64,000 nt of DNA from Lingula anatina. Its lineage: Eukaryota > Brachiopoda > Lingulata > Lingulida > Lingulidae. Position 1 is the first letter of the stretch. Each line of letters begins with the position of its first letter. Positions 10,377 to 21,700 of the stretch are shown here, one piece after another. The notes under the pieces are model-generated. The model was not told the origin of the DNA. It was given only the letters and a program-made list of their open reading frames with translations, and did no database searches. Both the position numbers and the translations under genes were made by a program. Location: positions 130,130 to 194,129 of the forward strand of contig NW_019775236.1 in the NCBI RefSeq assembly GCF_001039355.2, in the 5' to 3' direction.

Positions 10377-11269
10377 AAGTGAATAAAAATCATGTAAAAT
10401 TTTGACACTGCAAACTGCACCTGCTCTTTGTCAAATATTCTTGTGAAAAAAATTTCCCCTTCTAATAATTTTAACCCATTGTAAGTATGGCCTTTTTTAT
10501 TTAAAAAAATATGAAGACATATCAACTAGGTCACAGTTGCCAATGTTTTGCATTCATTTTAAGAATTGGTAATTGTACCCATAGCCCATATGCTTATATT
10601 TAAATGCATGATACAGCAGTACACTAGAAAAATTACTGGGTGTGAGTAAACAGTGGGAAAAAGTCAAGTGCCAGAAAAAAGCGAAACGCAAAATATTACC
10701 ACGTAATTAATATTGTTGATCCATTTTAACAAATCGGTACCAAATGTTTATGTCCAGATGTCTGCCATGTTGTCAAAAAGAGCATTGAGTGGCCAAGATA
10801 ACCATTTTGGTCAAAATTGGTTTAAAAATAAAAGTTGGTTGTTGCTTGTTATTGTTATTTCCTGCTTTTAAAAAACAAATTAAGAAATTGAGTAAATTGC
10901 AAAATGTTGTTTGACTTTAACTTGTTGAACTTTAATTTAACTCATTTGAATAATTAGCTTAAATGCTGGCCTGCCCATGGTTTTAGTCCCAGCCTGTCTT
11001 GTTCGGCTCCTCCGGCTGCACGATCTGGTGCCAGATACAAGTCATCATTGCCGCTTCTCCTCCTGGACCGCAAGGACTTGTGCCCCCATCTCTTGGATTT
11101 AGGTCACATATAATCTCAACTTGAACTCGTTTTTTTTGTCTCAGTTGGTGCATTGGCCTAGGCGTGATGCCCGTAGAAGCAGCCATTAGATGCCGAAACT
11201 GAAAATGCTAATTCTGGAACTGTAAGTGCTAGATACCTCTTGTTTTTTTTTTTTGCATTTTGTAGAGCA

Positions 11270-11660
11270 TGTCAAGCGCAATACCAGAAGTGGTGTCCAT
11301 TTTCTTGTTTTCCATATGGTTTAGGAGTTGCGCTATATCAAAAAGTACAACGTTGCAATATTCAGTGTTGAAAATAAAATGTGAAATACTCCAACACTGG
11401 CAGAGACATGCCCATAGTTATTATTGAACTTGAATAGAAAGTCGTATACATGCAATCTGTGACCTTGAAATTGACCTTTGACCTACTTCTCACCACGAAC
11501 TGAACTAAATTTTCAGGCCCTTATGTCTCCAAAACTGGCAGAGATATGCCATTAGTTACTATTGAACTTGTTTTTTTGTTTTCTATATGAATGCAGTTGC
11601 TCCAGGTCGTGGTATAATATCCGGAGGAGGTACTGCCTCTCTGATCCTCTAGTTTTTTTT
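11270..11660. repeat. Dispersed-repeat-like segment with internal direct repeats
   Basis: Two related blocks recur: CTGGCAGAGACATGCCCATA..TTATTGAACTTG near 11396 and CTGGCAGAGATATGCCATTA..CTATTGAACTTG near 11534; also TTTTCTTGTTTTCCATATG near 11300 and TTTTTTGTTTTCTATATG near 11573. The divergence suggests an old repeat family. It contains TGACCTTTGACCT, the complement of a perfect DR1 nuclear-receptor element, at 11472-11484. Confidence 0.55.
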
Positions 11661-12360
11661 TCACATTATGTATTTTTTAAGAATAATCCATTGGACCAAG
11701 TACGTATTCATATCTAGCCTGAGCAAGGAGATAAAGTTATGTATGGATGCAGCAAAAGTAAATAAAACTAAACACTGAAGACCGTAGTGTCTTACAACTC
11801 AAAACTGTGACCAAAAATTAGGTACTTGGCAAATTATTTTCAAAACCAATTTCATGGAAAATGCGTGGTTCCTACAAATGACTTTTGAATGAATTACTGA
11901 AAACTCTACCCATTAAGGGGTTTACAAAAATTCAATCTACAACAAAAGAATCATGTAGGTAACGAACTTTATTTTGAAAGCTCAGCAGCATTAACAAATA
12001 ACAAACACCTTAATGTTAGGGTAGCACCATTGAATGTTGATATGTTTGATGACAGGCATATAAATCACAACTAAAGTAAATGGAGATGTATAATTTTAAA
12101 GTGCCCTTTTCAGTGGGTCTCTTGGAACATTTTAACATTTTCTACAAACAGAAAATGAAAACAATTAACCGGAGGTGACAGTGAGGCACTAAAAGATACA
12201 TTATTGATAACTGTCTGCAGTCAAGTCTGAAAACACTATAATATACATAATGCCCTATGTTCGTCATTAAAATAACAGATCTGTTTTGACCAGTTAAAGA
12301 CATCCTGTTTGATGTGTTAGAATTCTGGCTCTTCCACTATATGTTGGGCAATGCTATGCA

Positions 12361-12366
12361 TTTATT
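12361..12366 (-). promoter_or_regulatory. Poly(A) signal for the NEMO/optineurin-like gene
   Basis: TTTATT on the plus strand reads AATAAA on the minus strand, 73 bases past the stop codon at 12439-12441. Confidence 0.55.
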
Positions 12367-12438
12367 TTTTCATTTCTTGACAATTCCCAAAGTAAATTGA
12401 GCAGTTCGACACTTGCATACGTATTCACAATATTAACT

Positions 12439-14470
12439 TTAAGAATCTGTGCACTTTTGTGTATGTTCTGTAAATTTCTGATAGTCTGTAAACTGCCTCA
12501 TGCATCTGGGACACTCTAATTCCACTTCCTCTTCCTGTTGCATGTTACCGGGTCCATCTGCCATAACTTCCCTGTTTGTGTTTAAAGGCAACGGAGAGGA
12601 AATAGCAGCACTGCATCCTGCCATATAGGGTGCTGACTGTTTGTTCTTGCTTTTACTTAGTTCTTGGATGTGTTTGTGGAATTTTTCATTCTGAAAATGG
12701 TATAACGATTGTGTAACTCGCATATATTTCACAAAACCCAACTGATATTTACAATTAAGAGTACACATGAGACAATATTATGATAACTAAATAAGTTTTT
12801 TGATATGTCTTCAATTTAATGGAAGTTACAAGTAAATAAACATACTTCTGTTATTAACTGTCTGATCTGCATCTGCTGTTGGCTGATGAAGAGTTCGTAT
12901 TTTTGCTTCTGCTTCTGTTTTTCTCTTTGTTCAGTAGCAAAATCTTCACGGAAAAATTCATTCTATAAATAAATACAAAATTTAACATCAACACTGACAA
13001 TAAATCATTTTAGTCGACTAATTGGTCTTTCAACATTTTTCTTTGGGTATTTATGTGTCATTTTAGATAAAATTAAACAACTCAATTACCATCTTGACCT
13101 TAAAAAAATACCTAAAGAACCGACTTTCAAACAGAGATGAAAAGGAGCTTATTGGAGGTCATCACAATTAGTTTGCATTCTAGTTACAAACCTGAGTTTC
13201 TATAAGACTTTTTTCTTCCATTGTTTTTTTCAGTTCATAGTGCAACAAGTCCCTTTCTTGTTCAAGCTGTGTAATTTGTTCTCTCAATTCAATGTGACTG
13301 AGGGGCATGTTGCCTGCTGGCTGACGAGCTTGTAACTCTTGGTAACTTGCTGCATATTCCTATATAAGAGTAAAAATAAATATTTTTTATAGTTTTAAAA
13401 AATGAAAAAATTTAATACATATCACGTATTAAAAGTAACATGTTTTCATGGCAACGACTTCTAAACCCACACATACAAGGCAACTCTTAATGGTCACCAT
13501 CCAAAAAATTCACCCCATGTTAACAAATGTTCCAAATTATCTTAATCCAGCCTTGCACAATTATATTCATTTTGGCTATTAAAACAATTTCTTAAGTTCT
13601 TAATGGCTGTTCAATAAAAAACACCATCTGAGGAATGTTCATTTTAACTGTTTACTTTCCCCTATTAACCACAAACAAAAATATATTAATATCTTTCTCC
13701 ATAAAATCTACAAAATGACTGAGCATACCTGACACTGAAGTTGCAATTTTTCCCGTGCTATTATTTCTTGTTTGAGATGACCCTGTAGATTTCCAATTTC
13801 TTTTCGGTAATTTTCCAACACTTGCTGGAACTCTTGCCTCTGTCTACCCAGTTCTTCTACATTCTACAATGCAGTAAAATAAATACTAAACACACATAAC
13901 ATTGTATACATTTTCAAAATTTTTCATAAAATTGTTTACAACTTAAATGTATAAATTATTGATATTTGATTGTCATAAACATTACATTGAAACCTTAATT
14001 TCAATATTTATTTCAATACCTTGTGATTCAAACAAACACTTTTGTAGAACAGAAGTCACAGATACAAGTGTTTGTTTTGTTTTACTGCTTTCAAAAAGTA
14101 TCTTAAAAATTCTGTTGGTATGTAGACTAGATTAAGAGTTTAACGTATTGTGTCCTTACCTGCCTAGGAGTGGAAGAGATTTGACTTTGAAGTTTCTGGT
14201 TTTCTACTTCAAGAGAGTCGGCCTTAGATTTTAGTTGTGTACAAACTCCTCGCAATTTATCACATTCCTGGCTAAGGCTGTCAACAAGCTGAGACTTGGC
14301 TGCTAGACCCTTTTCCAGTTTAGGTACCTATAAAAATATAAATATATATTTTAATACATTTTTTCAATAGTTAAAACTATACAAAAATTCAATATAAAAA
14401 TATCAATTTTTATGCCAACATTCCTTATTCTCTCTATTCCAAAACTTATGTGAACATACCAACTATGTTG

Positions 14471-14501
<31 letters not shown>

Positions 14502-15841
14502 TAAAAACTCAAATGCAAAACAATCACATCAGATGATTTGAACAGGCATTTTAACAAACAAGTCATAGAAACTGGCCATAAAATTGTAAGAACTTTTTAA
14601 AAGGCAAAATTAACAGGATAGTACCTTGAGCTGGAGTTCAGTTAGTTGTTGTAGCAAAGCTGGAGACTGCTCATCGCTGCTGTTCTGAATTAACCTCTCT
14701 AGTTGGTCTACCTGGCCTTGCTTCTGAAACAAGTCTTCTCTAAGTTTTTTAATTACCTCCTCCAATTCTTTTGTCTCCTAAAGCAGATAATGGTTAAATA
14801 TTTTATACAACTCATCTTTGTATAATCATAAAATGACCTGCCAAGCAAATAATAATTATGTATAAAATCATAGCCACAATAACTAATCTGCCTAAGTTAT
14901 TTTTTGAGGAGTATTTTTAACTGAATATTCCTCCATAAATCTTTTTAAGAAGACAGGGAGGTTCCCTATCAACTGCAGCATTTTGTTTCTGTTATAAAAA
15001 TTTTGGCCAATTCCCATCCAGATTCCTCCTCTCAATGCAGTTTTAAATAAAAACTTTAATTTCCCAAGATTTGCCACAGGTTTATGTATGAAAGGAAGGA
15101 GGTAGGCTTCTTGATGTCCAATATAAATTATACATTACTGGTTTCTTTACCTAAATATTATACAAAATATTTCCATCACAAATTTCAAAACTGAATATTG
15201 CATGTAGCTTTAAATACTTCCTTCTTCAAATGTCAAATTTTTCGTACCATGAACATTTTTACATCCATTCCTTCCTTTTTCAACAGTTCTCGTACGGTTT
15301 TCTTCATTTTAACATTCTCCCTTACAACATTGTCAAACATTGTTTTTGAAATCCCAGGTGTCAGTACAAGCTGGGATGTCATATTTGCCATGCTTTCTGT
15401 CTGTCCTTCATTGGCATCTGCCAATCCCCTTGGTCTTAGTGTACTGTCAGTTTGATTTTTATCAGAAGTGCCACTTTTCCCAGAGTCCAATTTCAATGGT
15501 AAGCTGTGAAATTCTTGGGAAAGATTGAGCTGAACTTTCATGATATTTGCCATTCTGTTCTCTGTCCTTTCTAGAGCTTCTTCGAGTTGTTTTACTTTCT
15601 CTTTTTCTTGTGCTAAATCTTGATCTTTTTCTGTAAGTATACTAACAAGATTTTCGGTTGACAGTTGTACACTACTTTCCTGCGGCAAGTTATTCATCAG
15701 GTTTTTGCGTAAGCCCTCTGGCAAAGAAGAGTGCGTCATGTTGGTCGATTCTGGAGACTCATTACCTTCTGATTTCTTTGGTACAGCTCCACAATCTGTT
15801 TCTAGATCTTGAGTAGGTGGGTCCATGTCTGCCAGTGTCAC
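12439..15841 (-). CDS. NEMO/optineurin-like ubiquitin-binding coiled-coil adaptor with C-terminal CCHC zinc finger
   Basis: Seven exons on the minus strand: 15841-15248, 14777-14625, 14327-14160, 13863-13729, 13359-13192, 12962-12846, 12690-12439. Every junction is phase 0 with GT-AG ends, giving 528 residues from the first ATG (a second, MDPPTQ, is five codons later). Nearly the whole protein after residue 60 is heptad-rich coiled coil. A segment FFREDFATEQREK (about 409-421) resembles the UBAN ubiquitin-binding motif (DFxxERxxRE) of NEMO and optineurin. The C-terminus has C505-x2-C508-x12-H521-x3-C525, the exact spacing of the NEMO/optineurin zinc finger. These families bind linear or K63 polyubiquitin in NF-kappaB signalling or selective autophagy. 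Length lies between NEMO (about 419) and optineurin (about 577). I cannot tell which from sequence alone; no clear LC3-interacting motif is seen. Confidence 0.85.
14470..14495. repeat. (AT)n microsatellite
   Basis: Pure AT dinucleotide run in the intron between coding exons 2 and 3 of the NEMO/optineurin-like gene. Confidence 0.9.
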
Positions 15842-16207
15842 ATATAATTCCGGGCGTTGGGCCTCTCTTTATATTTAACTTACCTACGTTCCTTCTTGGA
15901 ATAACTTTTCAGTAACCAGATGTTAAATTAGATTATCAAAAACTTCTTTGAGCCACTTGGAAAATCCTTATTTAAAAGCGGATGCTGGATTTCAGCACGA
16001 ACAACGTTAAGACAACTTTCATTAATTATCCTGCGCCGTCACGTTTTGGACTTTTGTCGTCGGTTTCTCAAGGTCAAGAAACAGATCTTGTATTCCTTTA
16101 TACAATGTGTGATTTCGTCGTGTGATTTCGAAACCAATCGAAATCGTAAAAACCAAGCGAAACCAAGGAAAATAATGGAACCAGGAAAGTTTGCACGTAA
16201 CACAAGT

Positions 16208-16227
16208 GGGATTTCCTTCTACGTCAT
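16208..16227. promoter_or_regulatory. kappaB-like and CRE/ATF-like sites side by side
   Basis: GGGATTTCC (16208-16216) fits the NF-kappaB 9-mer form, and TACGTCAT (16220-16227) is a CRE/ATF-like half palindrome. They lie about 370 bp upstream of the start codon of the NEMO/optineurin-like gene. The motifs are seen directly; regulation by NF-kappaB is inference. Confidence 0.4.
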
Positions 16228-16676
16228 AAGCCTCTATCTGAGTTATCTAAGGTGTAGAATGTATTGTGATGAAAAGGAGGCCATGCGCGAGCACTGACTT
16301 TAAACGTCTACGCATGTGCGAAAATTTAGAGTCCACCTGCACTAAGCGTGGACTCTTCACTGACTCTCGCTAAATGCAATCAGTATAACAGATTAACATA
16401 CCTCTTCTTTGCGTTTAATAAAATACAGAAATGCTGTCGATTAGTCATTTAAAACACCAGATGTAAAATAATCAAAAGATTGATAAATGAATTTTTAAAA
16501 AATCAAATATACGTGTAACAACATAGGGCCTATTTGTACCTCGTCTTCCAGAAGAAGGTAATGTTAATATTTATAAATAAGAATTGATATCTGTGATTTT
16601 TAAGGATAATAGCCTACAAAAATTATTTTGTGTGCCCGATTTTTAAAAACTTTTAAGCGATGTAAGCCTGTTTAAA

Positions 16677-17234
16677 CAGGGGCGGATTTAGACGATTTAG
16701 GCCGTCAAAAATGTAGGATGGAAAAACGGATCAACGGAAGACTGTCAGAAAACGTCCCTGTTATATATTAAAAGGGTTGAAATCTTTAAAAATTTTAATG
16801 TGTTACAGCAAGCTGAAATCAGGGAGGTACGTGTAGAAAATGTGAAAAGTGCGGCTAATCTAGTGCACTGGTAAATGTACCCCCCCCCCTACTATGGTAG
16901 GCCTACATCTCTGTATTTGGGCCTATTTATTGTGCCTTGTGCCTGGTACATGTTCAGGTGCAGATCCGGGATTTCTGTAAGGGGGGGGGGGGCGCGGATG
17001 CGAAGCCTCCCNNNNNNNNNNNNNNNNNNNNNCCCCCCCCCCTTGGAGTGGGATTCGGGGCCCGCTAAACGCCCCGAAAAAATTTGGTATTTTAGAGGTC
17101 AAACGGTGCCTTTTGGTACGGCTTAGAACTATGATTCAGCAAGTCAAAATTTTAATTTGAATAGGGGATCTTTGGTGTGATTTTTTTATTCAGAAATCGA
17201 AGTCGGGGTCGTGACCCCCCTAAATCTGCCACTG
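16677..17234. mobile_element. hAT-like non-autonomous element, probably nested, interrupted by a gap
   Basis: CAGGGGCGGATTTAG at 16677-16691 and the complement of CAGTGGCAGATTTAG at 17220-17234 match at 13 of 15 positions. CAGGGGCGGAT is a usual hAT terminus. The expected 8-bp target duplication is not visible (TGTTTAAA against ATGTATAT). A further terminus-like sequence GCAGATCCGGGATTTC sits inside near 16962, so more than one element may be stacked here. The 17012-17032 gap prevents a full reading. Confidence 0.5.
17012..17032. other. Assembly gap (21 n) between G-run and C-run
   Basis: A run of n preceded by a 12-base G tract about 20 bases earlier and followed by a 10-base C tract, a configuration that often breaks sequencing and assembly. 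Confidence 0.99.
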
Positions 17235-17632
17235 ATGTATATAGATCGTAAGTGCAAAAGGGAAGTGTTTGAAAGTCTAATAAACCTTTTATGTGTAAAG
17301 GTAGGGGCCTATCATATCCGGGATTTTCGCAAAGAATCGAATTTTTCACGAGATAAAAGCAATTTTTTCTTACTCACAAACGATTGATCGACAAGTTCCA
17401 CCACATGGAGCTATTTCTAGTATGTTATAAATGCCATTTCCAATTAAATAATTAAGTTCTGAATGTCAGAATGTTTATGTCTAGACGATTAGATCGCCAT
17501 GTCTTCCAGTACATTTCAGAAAAAAATATCGACATCAGGTATTTTTTATTTTAGCGAGTTTTTAAAAGTTTTTATGTTTTTGAGGTCTGAATAGAGAAGA
17601 ATGAGTATATTTGCAGGATAAAGACTAGGAAA

Positions 17633-17880
17633 GCACTCCGAGAGCGCAGACCTCCGGTCGCCAAGGCAGCAAAGTCTCCACCCAATGCCGTTTCACCCCT
17701 AAATTTTCATTCTGTAATGATTTAGTTTTTTTTTTTTTTTATTGATTATTGATTGATAATTGATTGATTAATGATCCGGATCACCACCAAAAAGTAATCA
17801 TCTGTTCCTTGGCCCACTTCTGACAGTTCCTGAAAATTTCATCAAAATCGGTCCATAACTTTTTTTATGCCTATATAGAT
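17633..17880. repeat. Dispersed repeat fragment
   Basis: Contains CTCCGAGAGCGCAGACCTCCG, then TCCGGATCACCACCAAAAAG, then CCTGAAAATTTCATCAAAATCGGTCCATAAC. I recall this ordered combination as an interspersed repeat in several animal genomes, one whose full copies end in a sequence complementary to the ACCTCCGCCAAGG start. That end is absent here, so the copy is truncated. Identification rests on memory, not a search. Confidence 0.45.
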
Positions 17881-18616
17881 TAGTCCCCTATTCTGAATGG
17901 GGCCCAAGACGATTCCCACTTGCTAGGTATCAAATTCTTCGTTTCCACGAAACAAAGATTTATATGGTTGTGTGTGTGTGTTGGGGGGGGGGGAGGAACC
18001 GGTTAACCTGTTCATGCCTATGTATGATTTGAACTATCCATGGATAAAGTTACTGCATTGTATCTTTACCTAGCCAGTGACCCCTTTCTGGGTGTAAAAA
18101 GGTGTTTAATTGTTGTCAATTAAAGAATTGAAATTAAAATTGATTAATTGCCTTCATTGTTTTCCTGATGGTTTGTTCTTTTTTAAATACACATCTTTTT
18201 TTCTAATTTTCATTAGTCATTAGTTGTTGTTGGAAAACCTTCCGAATTGATCATTTCCGACGTATTTCTGAAATCCCAGCCATTAAATGTAACTTCATTG
18301 TTGAGATAATTTTATCAACAACATAAAATGAATAATTAACTGGTACTTAAACTTGTAGTCATTGTATAATAACAGCCATATTAAAATTTTACCAATATTT
18401 GAATCAAAAACATGTAAAATTGAAACTTCCATTCATTGTAAAAACATCATTTATTTTTTAACGCACTTTACGCACTTTTTAACGCAATTTTTTATGTCCT
18501 CAGTAATTGTAATCCATAATTTGATTATTGCAATCGACAAACTGAAAAAAAGTTTCAACCTATATTTTTTACAACAATGATAGTTCATAGAAATACATCG
18601 ATATAGGCATAAAAAC

Positions 18617-18690
18617 TTTTTTATTTTATTTTATTTATTTATTTATTTATTTATTTATTTTTTATTTTATTTTATTATTATTTTTTTGTG
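18617..18690. repeat. (TTTA)n microsatellite that also supplies AATAAA signals
   Basis: TTTTA and TTTA units about 80-150 bp beyond the stop codon of the fibrinogen-domain gene. On the minus strand the tract reads repeated AATAAA, so it could provide the poly(A) signals of that gene. Confidence 0.8.
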
Positions 18691-18769
18691 TGTGTGTGTG
18701 AAAAGAAAGAAAAGCTTCAAAATAACACTTTTCGCGCGGTCCATTTGCCAGAAACCAATGCGTCGTAAT

Positions 18770-21700
18770 CTACGCATAAGGTTTGATCCTCATGATGACT
18801 TTCTTCAGTGAATAATTAATGCCTTTCCACGGTTTCCAAGCAATTCCATCAAACCTATTACCTGGCACTTCCCCCCCAACATAATAAACTCCATTCAGGT
18901 TGGCTTTGTAACATTTATAGTACCACCACGCGCCGTTGAACCGCCGAGCACAACTCCCTCCATAAGTTTTTTCAACTTCATCATTGTCTACGTCTTTGGT
19001 TGAAAACATTTGGTTGTTGTGTTTAGAGAGCGCGTCCCCAGCAGTCCCTCTATATCCCATCACCCGGAGACGATATCCCTGGTCCTCGGCTTCCAGCTGG
19101 AAATGTGAATACTCTGCATGTGCCTGGTTGCCTTCCCAGTCCATCATGTCTATGTATAATTTGTACGGTCTGTGGTTAGTTAACTGGTGGATTGCATCGT
19201 TCCCTAGCCAGTGGTCTCCTTCTGGATCTAGTAAAGAAATGAAGTTGAAATATTGGATTTAATTTCTTCTTTGTTATCTATGATAAAATTGAACTTTGAA
19301 GAAGTTTTAATGTAAAATTGATTGTACTTTTACTTTAAACACAAATTTTTATTTTTCCTATACTAAATCATTGATCAACCGATTTACATAACCAATGTAT
19401 GTAAAACGTCATACCTCCGAAGCCGCGTTTGTAGTCATTCCAAGTTCGAAAAAAGTCCTCGTCTCCTGTCGAACGCCGTAGTACAACAGTCCACCCCCCA
19501 CTGCCCATATCGCAGTATGCCTCCATTGCGTCTTGGCTTCCATTGAGTTCAAATTTGTAAACTCCGTCTTTTTTTTCTCCCGCCAGATATAAATCATAAC
19601 AATCTGCAAAAGATTAGAATGTGTTATTTCCTCTGCGCGTTTTTAATACTCACGCGCGTTTTTATACTCATTCAAACAAACAAACAAACAAACAAGCAGG
19701 CCTACACTAACATGGGTGAGCATCGTGAGCATCAAAGAATAGACTAAAAGGAAATTTAATCCCTTGCGCAATACCATATTATATCGTCATATCGTGTCTC
19801 GTACAAAAAATAGTTATTTCTTTGATTCAACACAAAATTATGCTGGATGCCACCTATTTCCGACTTACTTTCAAAACTTAATCATATTCTCCCTTCTGTA
19901 ACAAGATGGGCCTTATATTATAAAACAGACATAACTAGAAATTAATACCTGCTAAGACGAATCTTAATTCTCGACTTGATGAAACATTTTAATTCATCAA
20001 TACGTTTCCCCCAAAGTCCTTTTTTACTCATCAATTAACTCTAAAATTGCCATTGTCACTCAGAATAATTATCCGATCCTTCTCAACTCCGTGAAGTACC
20101 GAAATGCAGTTGTAGTCTTATTATGACGACGCACGTTTTGACTGTGATGTCATGAAAAAGTTTTAGTTCATAATTTACACAGGGAAAGAAAGACGGGAGT
20201 AATAATGCAGTCATAAAATATTTTCTTAAGAACCAGTTTACTTCTTGGTTTTTCAATTTACTGTCTATTTATTCACTAGTTTATTTTGCTGTAAACTCTC
20301 ACTTAAACACGTACAAGCTTTTTCATTTAGAATGATTGGGTGTCCTGTCTGAAAAGCTTGATATAACATCAAAAGTTGGCGACGTGTACATCAGTGGTAA
20401 TTATGACGCCCAATTTCTAATCACTACGTCATAGAAAAGAGAGAGAGAGAGATCCAAAGTCTGAAGGAAAGCACCATTTGCTTGTAATATTACATTTTAA
20501 AACCCAGAAGTGTTCCAGGTCACTTTTCTATTTTACTCAGCCAAACTTTTTTTTATGTGAAATAGATTGTTTGTGAAAAAAAAACTGTCTAAACAAAATG
20601 ACTTTAATACGTTGATTGTAGGATTAACCATCCCAGTTATACTTCCACGCCATTTATACTTCCATGGATTAACATGAACAAAACCAATTAAAACTTCGAT
20701 ACTAAAATGATACAAAATGACTTAAGATAGAAAGTAACATAGGTATTGCCACTAACCTCTGGGACTGGTGCTGCTATATCGCACAGGCCTGTTTTCTTCA
20801 CTAACAGTTTTACTTTCATCTTTGCGAGATGCTTCTAGCGCATCCATTCTCTGCATCAAATTATGCAACATTCTCCTCTGCTGGAACTGCAAGTTTTGGA
20901 GCTTGATATCTTGGCTTTCTTGCTTGCGCCATTTTCTCTTTAGTCTTTCAAGTACCCATGATTGTTTTCTAATTATCCTGTTTAAATCAATAATTTGTAA
21001 TTGAACATTAACTGACAATGCGTTGTCCTTGACAGCTAATTCTTTTGATACTTGTTCGGTTTGTGACATTTCTTGGTTTTTAATTTGACTTTTCATGGTT
21101 TCGCTATCTGCTCGCAATGTGTTAAAACTTTGATTTAGCAGTAGTAAAGTGTTTTCTAGTTTTAATATTTGATTTTCCAATTTAGTTTTTTCAACTTGCA
21201 TATTCTCTTCTTCTAATGCTTTTCCTAGAAATTGGTTTTCAAGGCGCAATATTTGCGCGTTCATGTCTTTTAATTTTTCGAGTGTTGCATCCGATTTTAA
21301 TGTGCTGGAAGGCGAGGAATATTTTTTATCTAATTCAGGATCATTCGTTTCAGAATCATCTTCTGAATTTTCAAAATCTTCAGAGAAATGTTCGGGGGCG
21401 GATTCCTTTCCGTTCTGATCCTCGGTTAATTTTTCAGAGTCCGTTTCAGATGATTCATCTTCAGAATTATCAACGATGTTTTCATTGCTCCTTTGTGTAT
21501 TTAAATGTATTTCATTTGTGTCTTCTTCGCTTACATTGCCGTCCTCATTAATATCAGTTGTTTTTGTTTCCTCTGTTTGCTTAGACGACCCTTCATCCTC
21601 ATCCATACTGTCTTGATTTTCATTTATTTCCTTAACGACTGCATCCTCACTTGAACTTGAATCGTCTCTGGTTTCCCTGCCGTCATCGTCATTTTGCTGT

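Larger units (their letters stand above)
9275..12438. other. PGS1 3' flank and intergenic region, repeat-bearing
   Basis: No convincing coding exon is seen here. It holds the palindromic MITE, a 37-bp tandem duplication, and a repeat-like stretch near 10.98-11.66 kb with internal direct repeats. The first AATAAA on the plus strand that I noticed after the PGS1 stop is at 10382-10387, so the PGS1 3' UTR may be long. The 67-codon minus frame at 10983-11186 has no recognisable domain. Confidence 0.5.
15842..18769. other. Promoter-proximal DNA followed by a repeat-rich intergenic stretch with an assembly gap
   Basis: The first 500 bp are probably the 5' flank of the NEMO/optineurin-like gene. 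From about 16.67 kb come hAT-type termini, G and C homopolymer runs around 21 n at 17012-17032, a dispersed repeat fragment near 17.63-17.88 kb, and a TTTA microsatellite. No coding exon is recognised. Confidence 0.6.
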
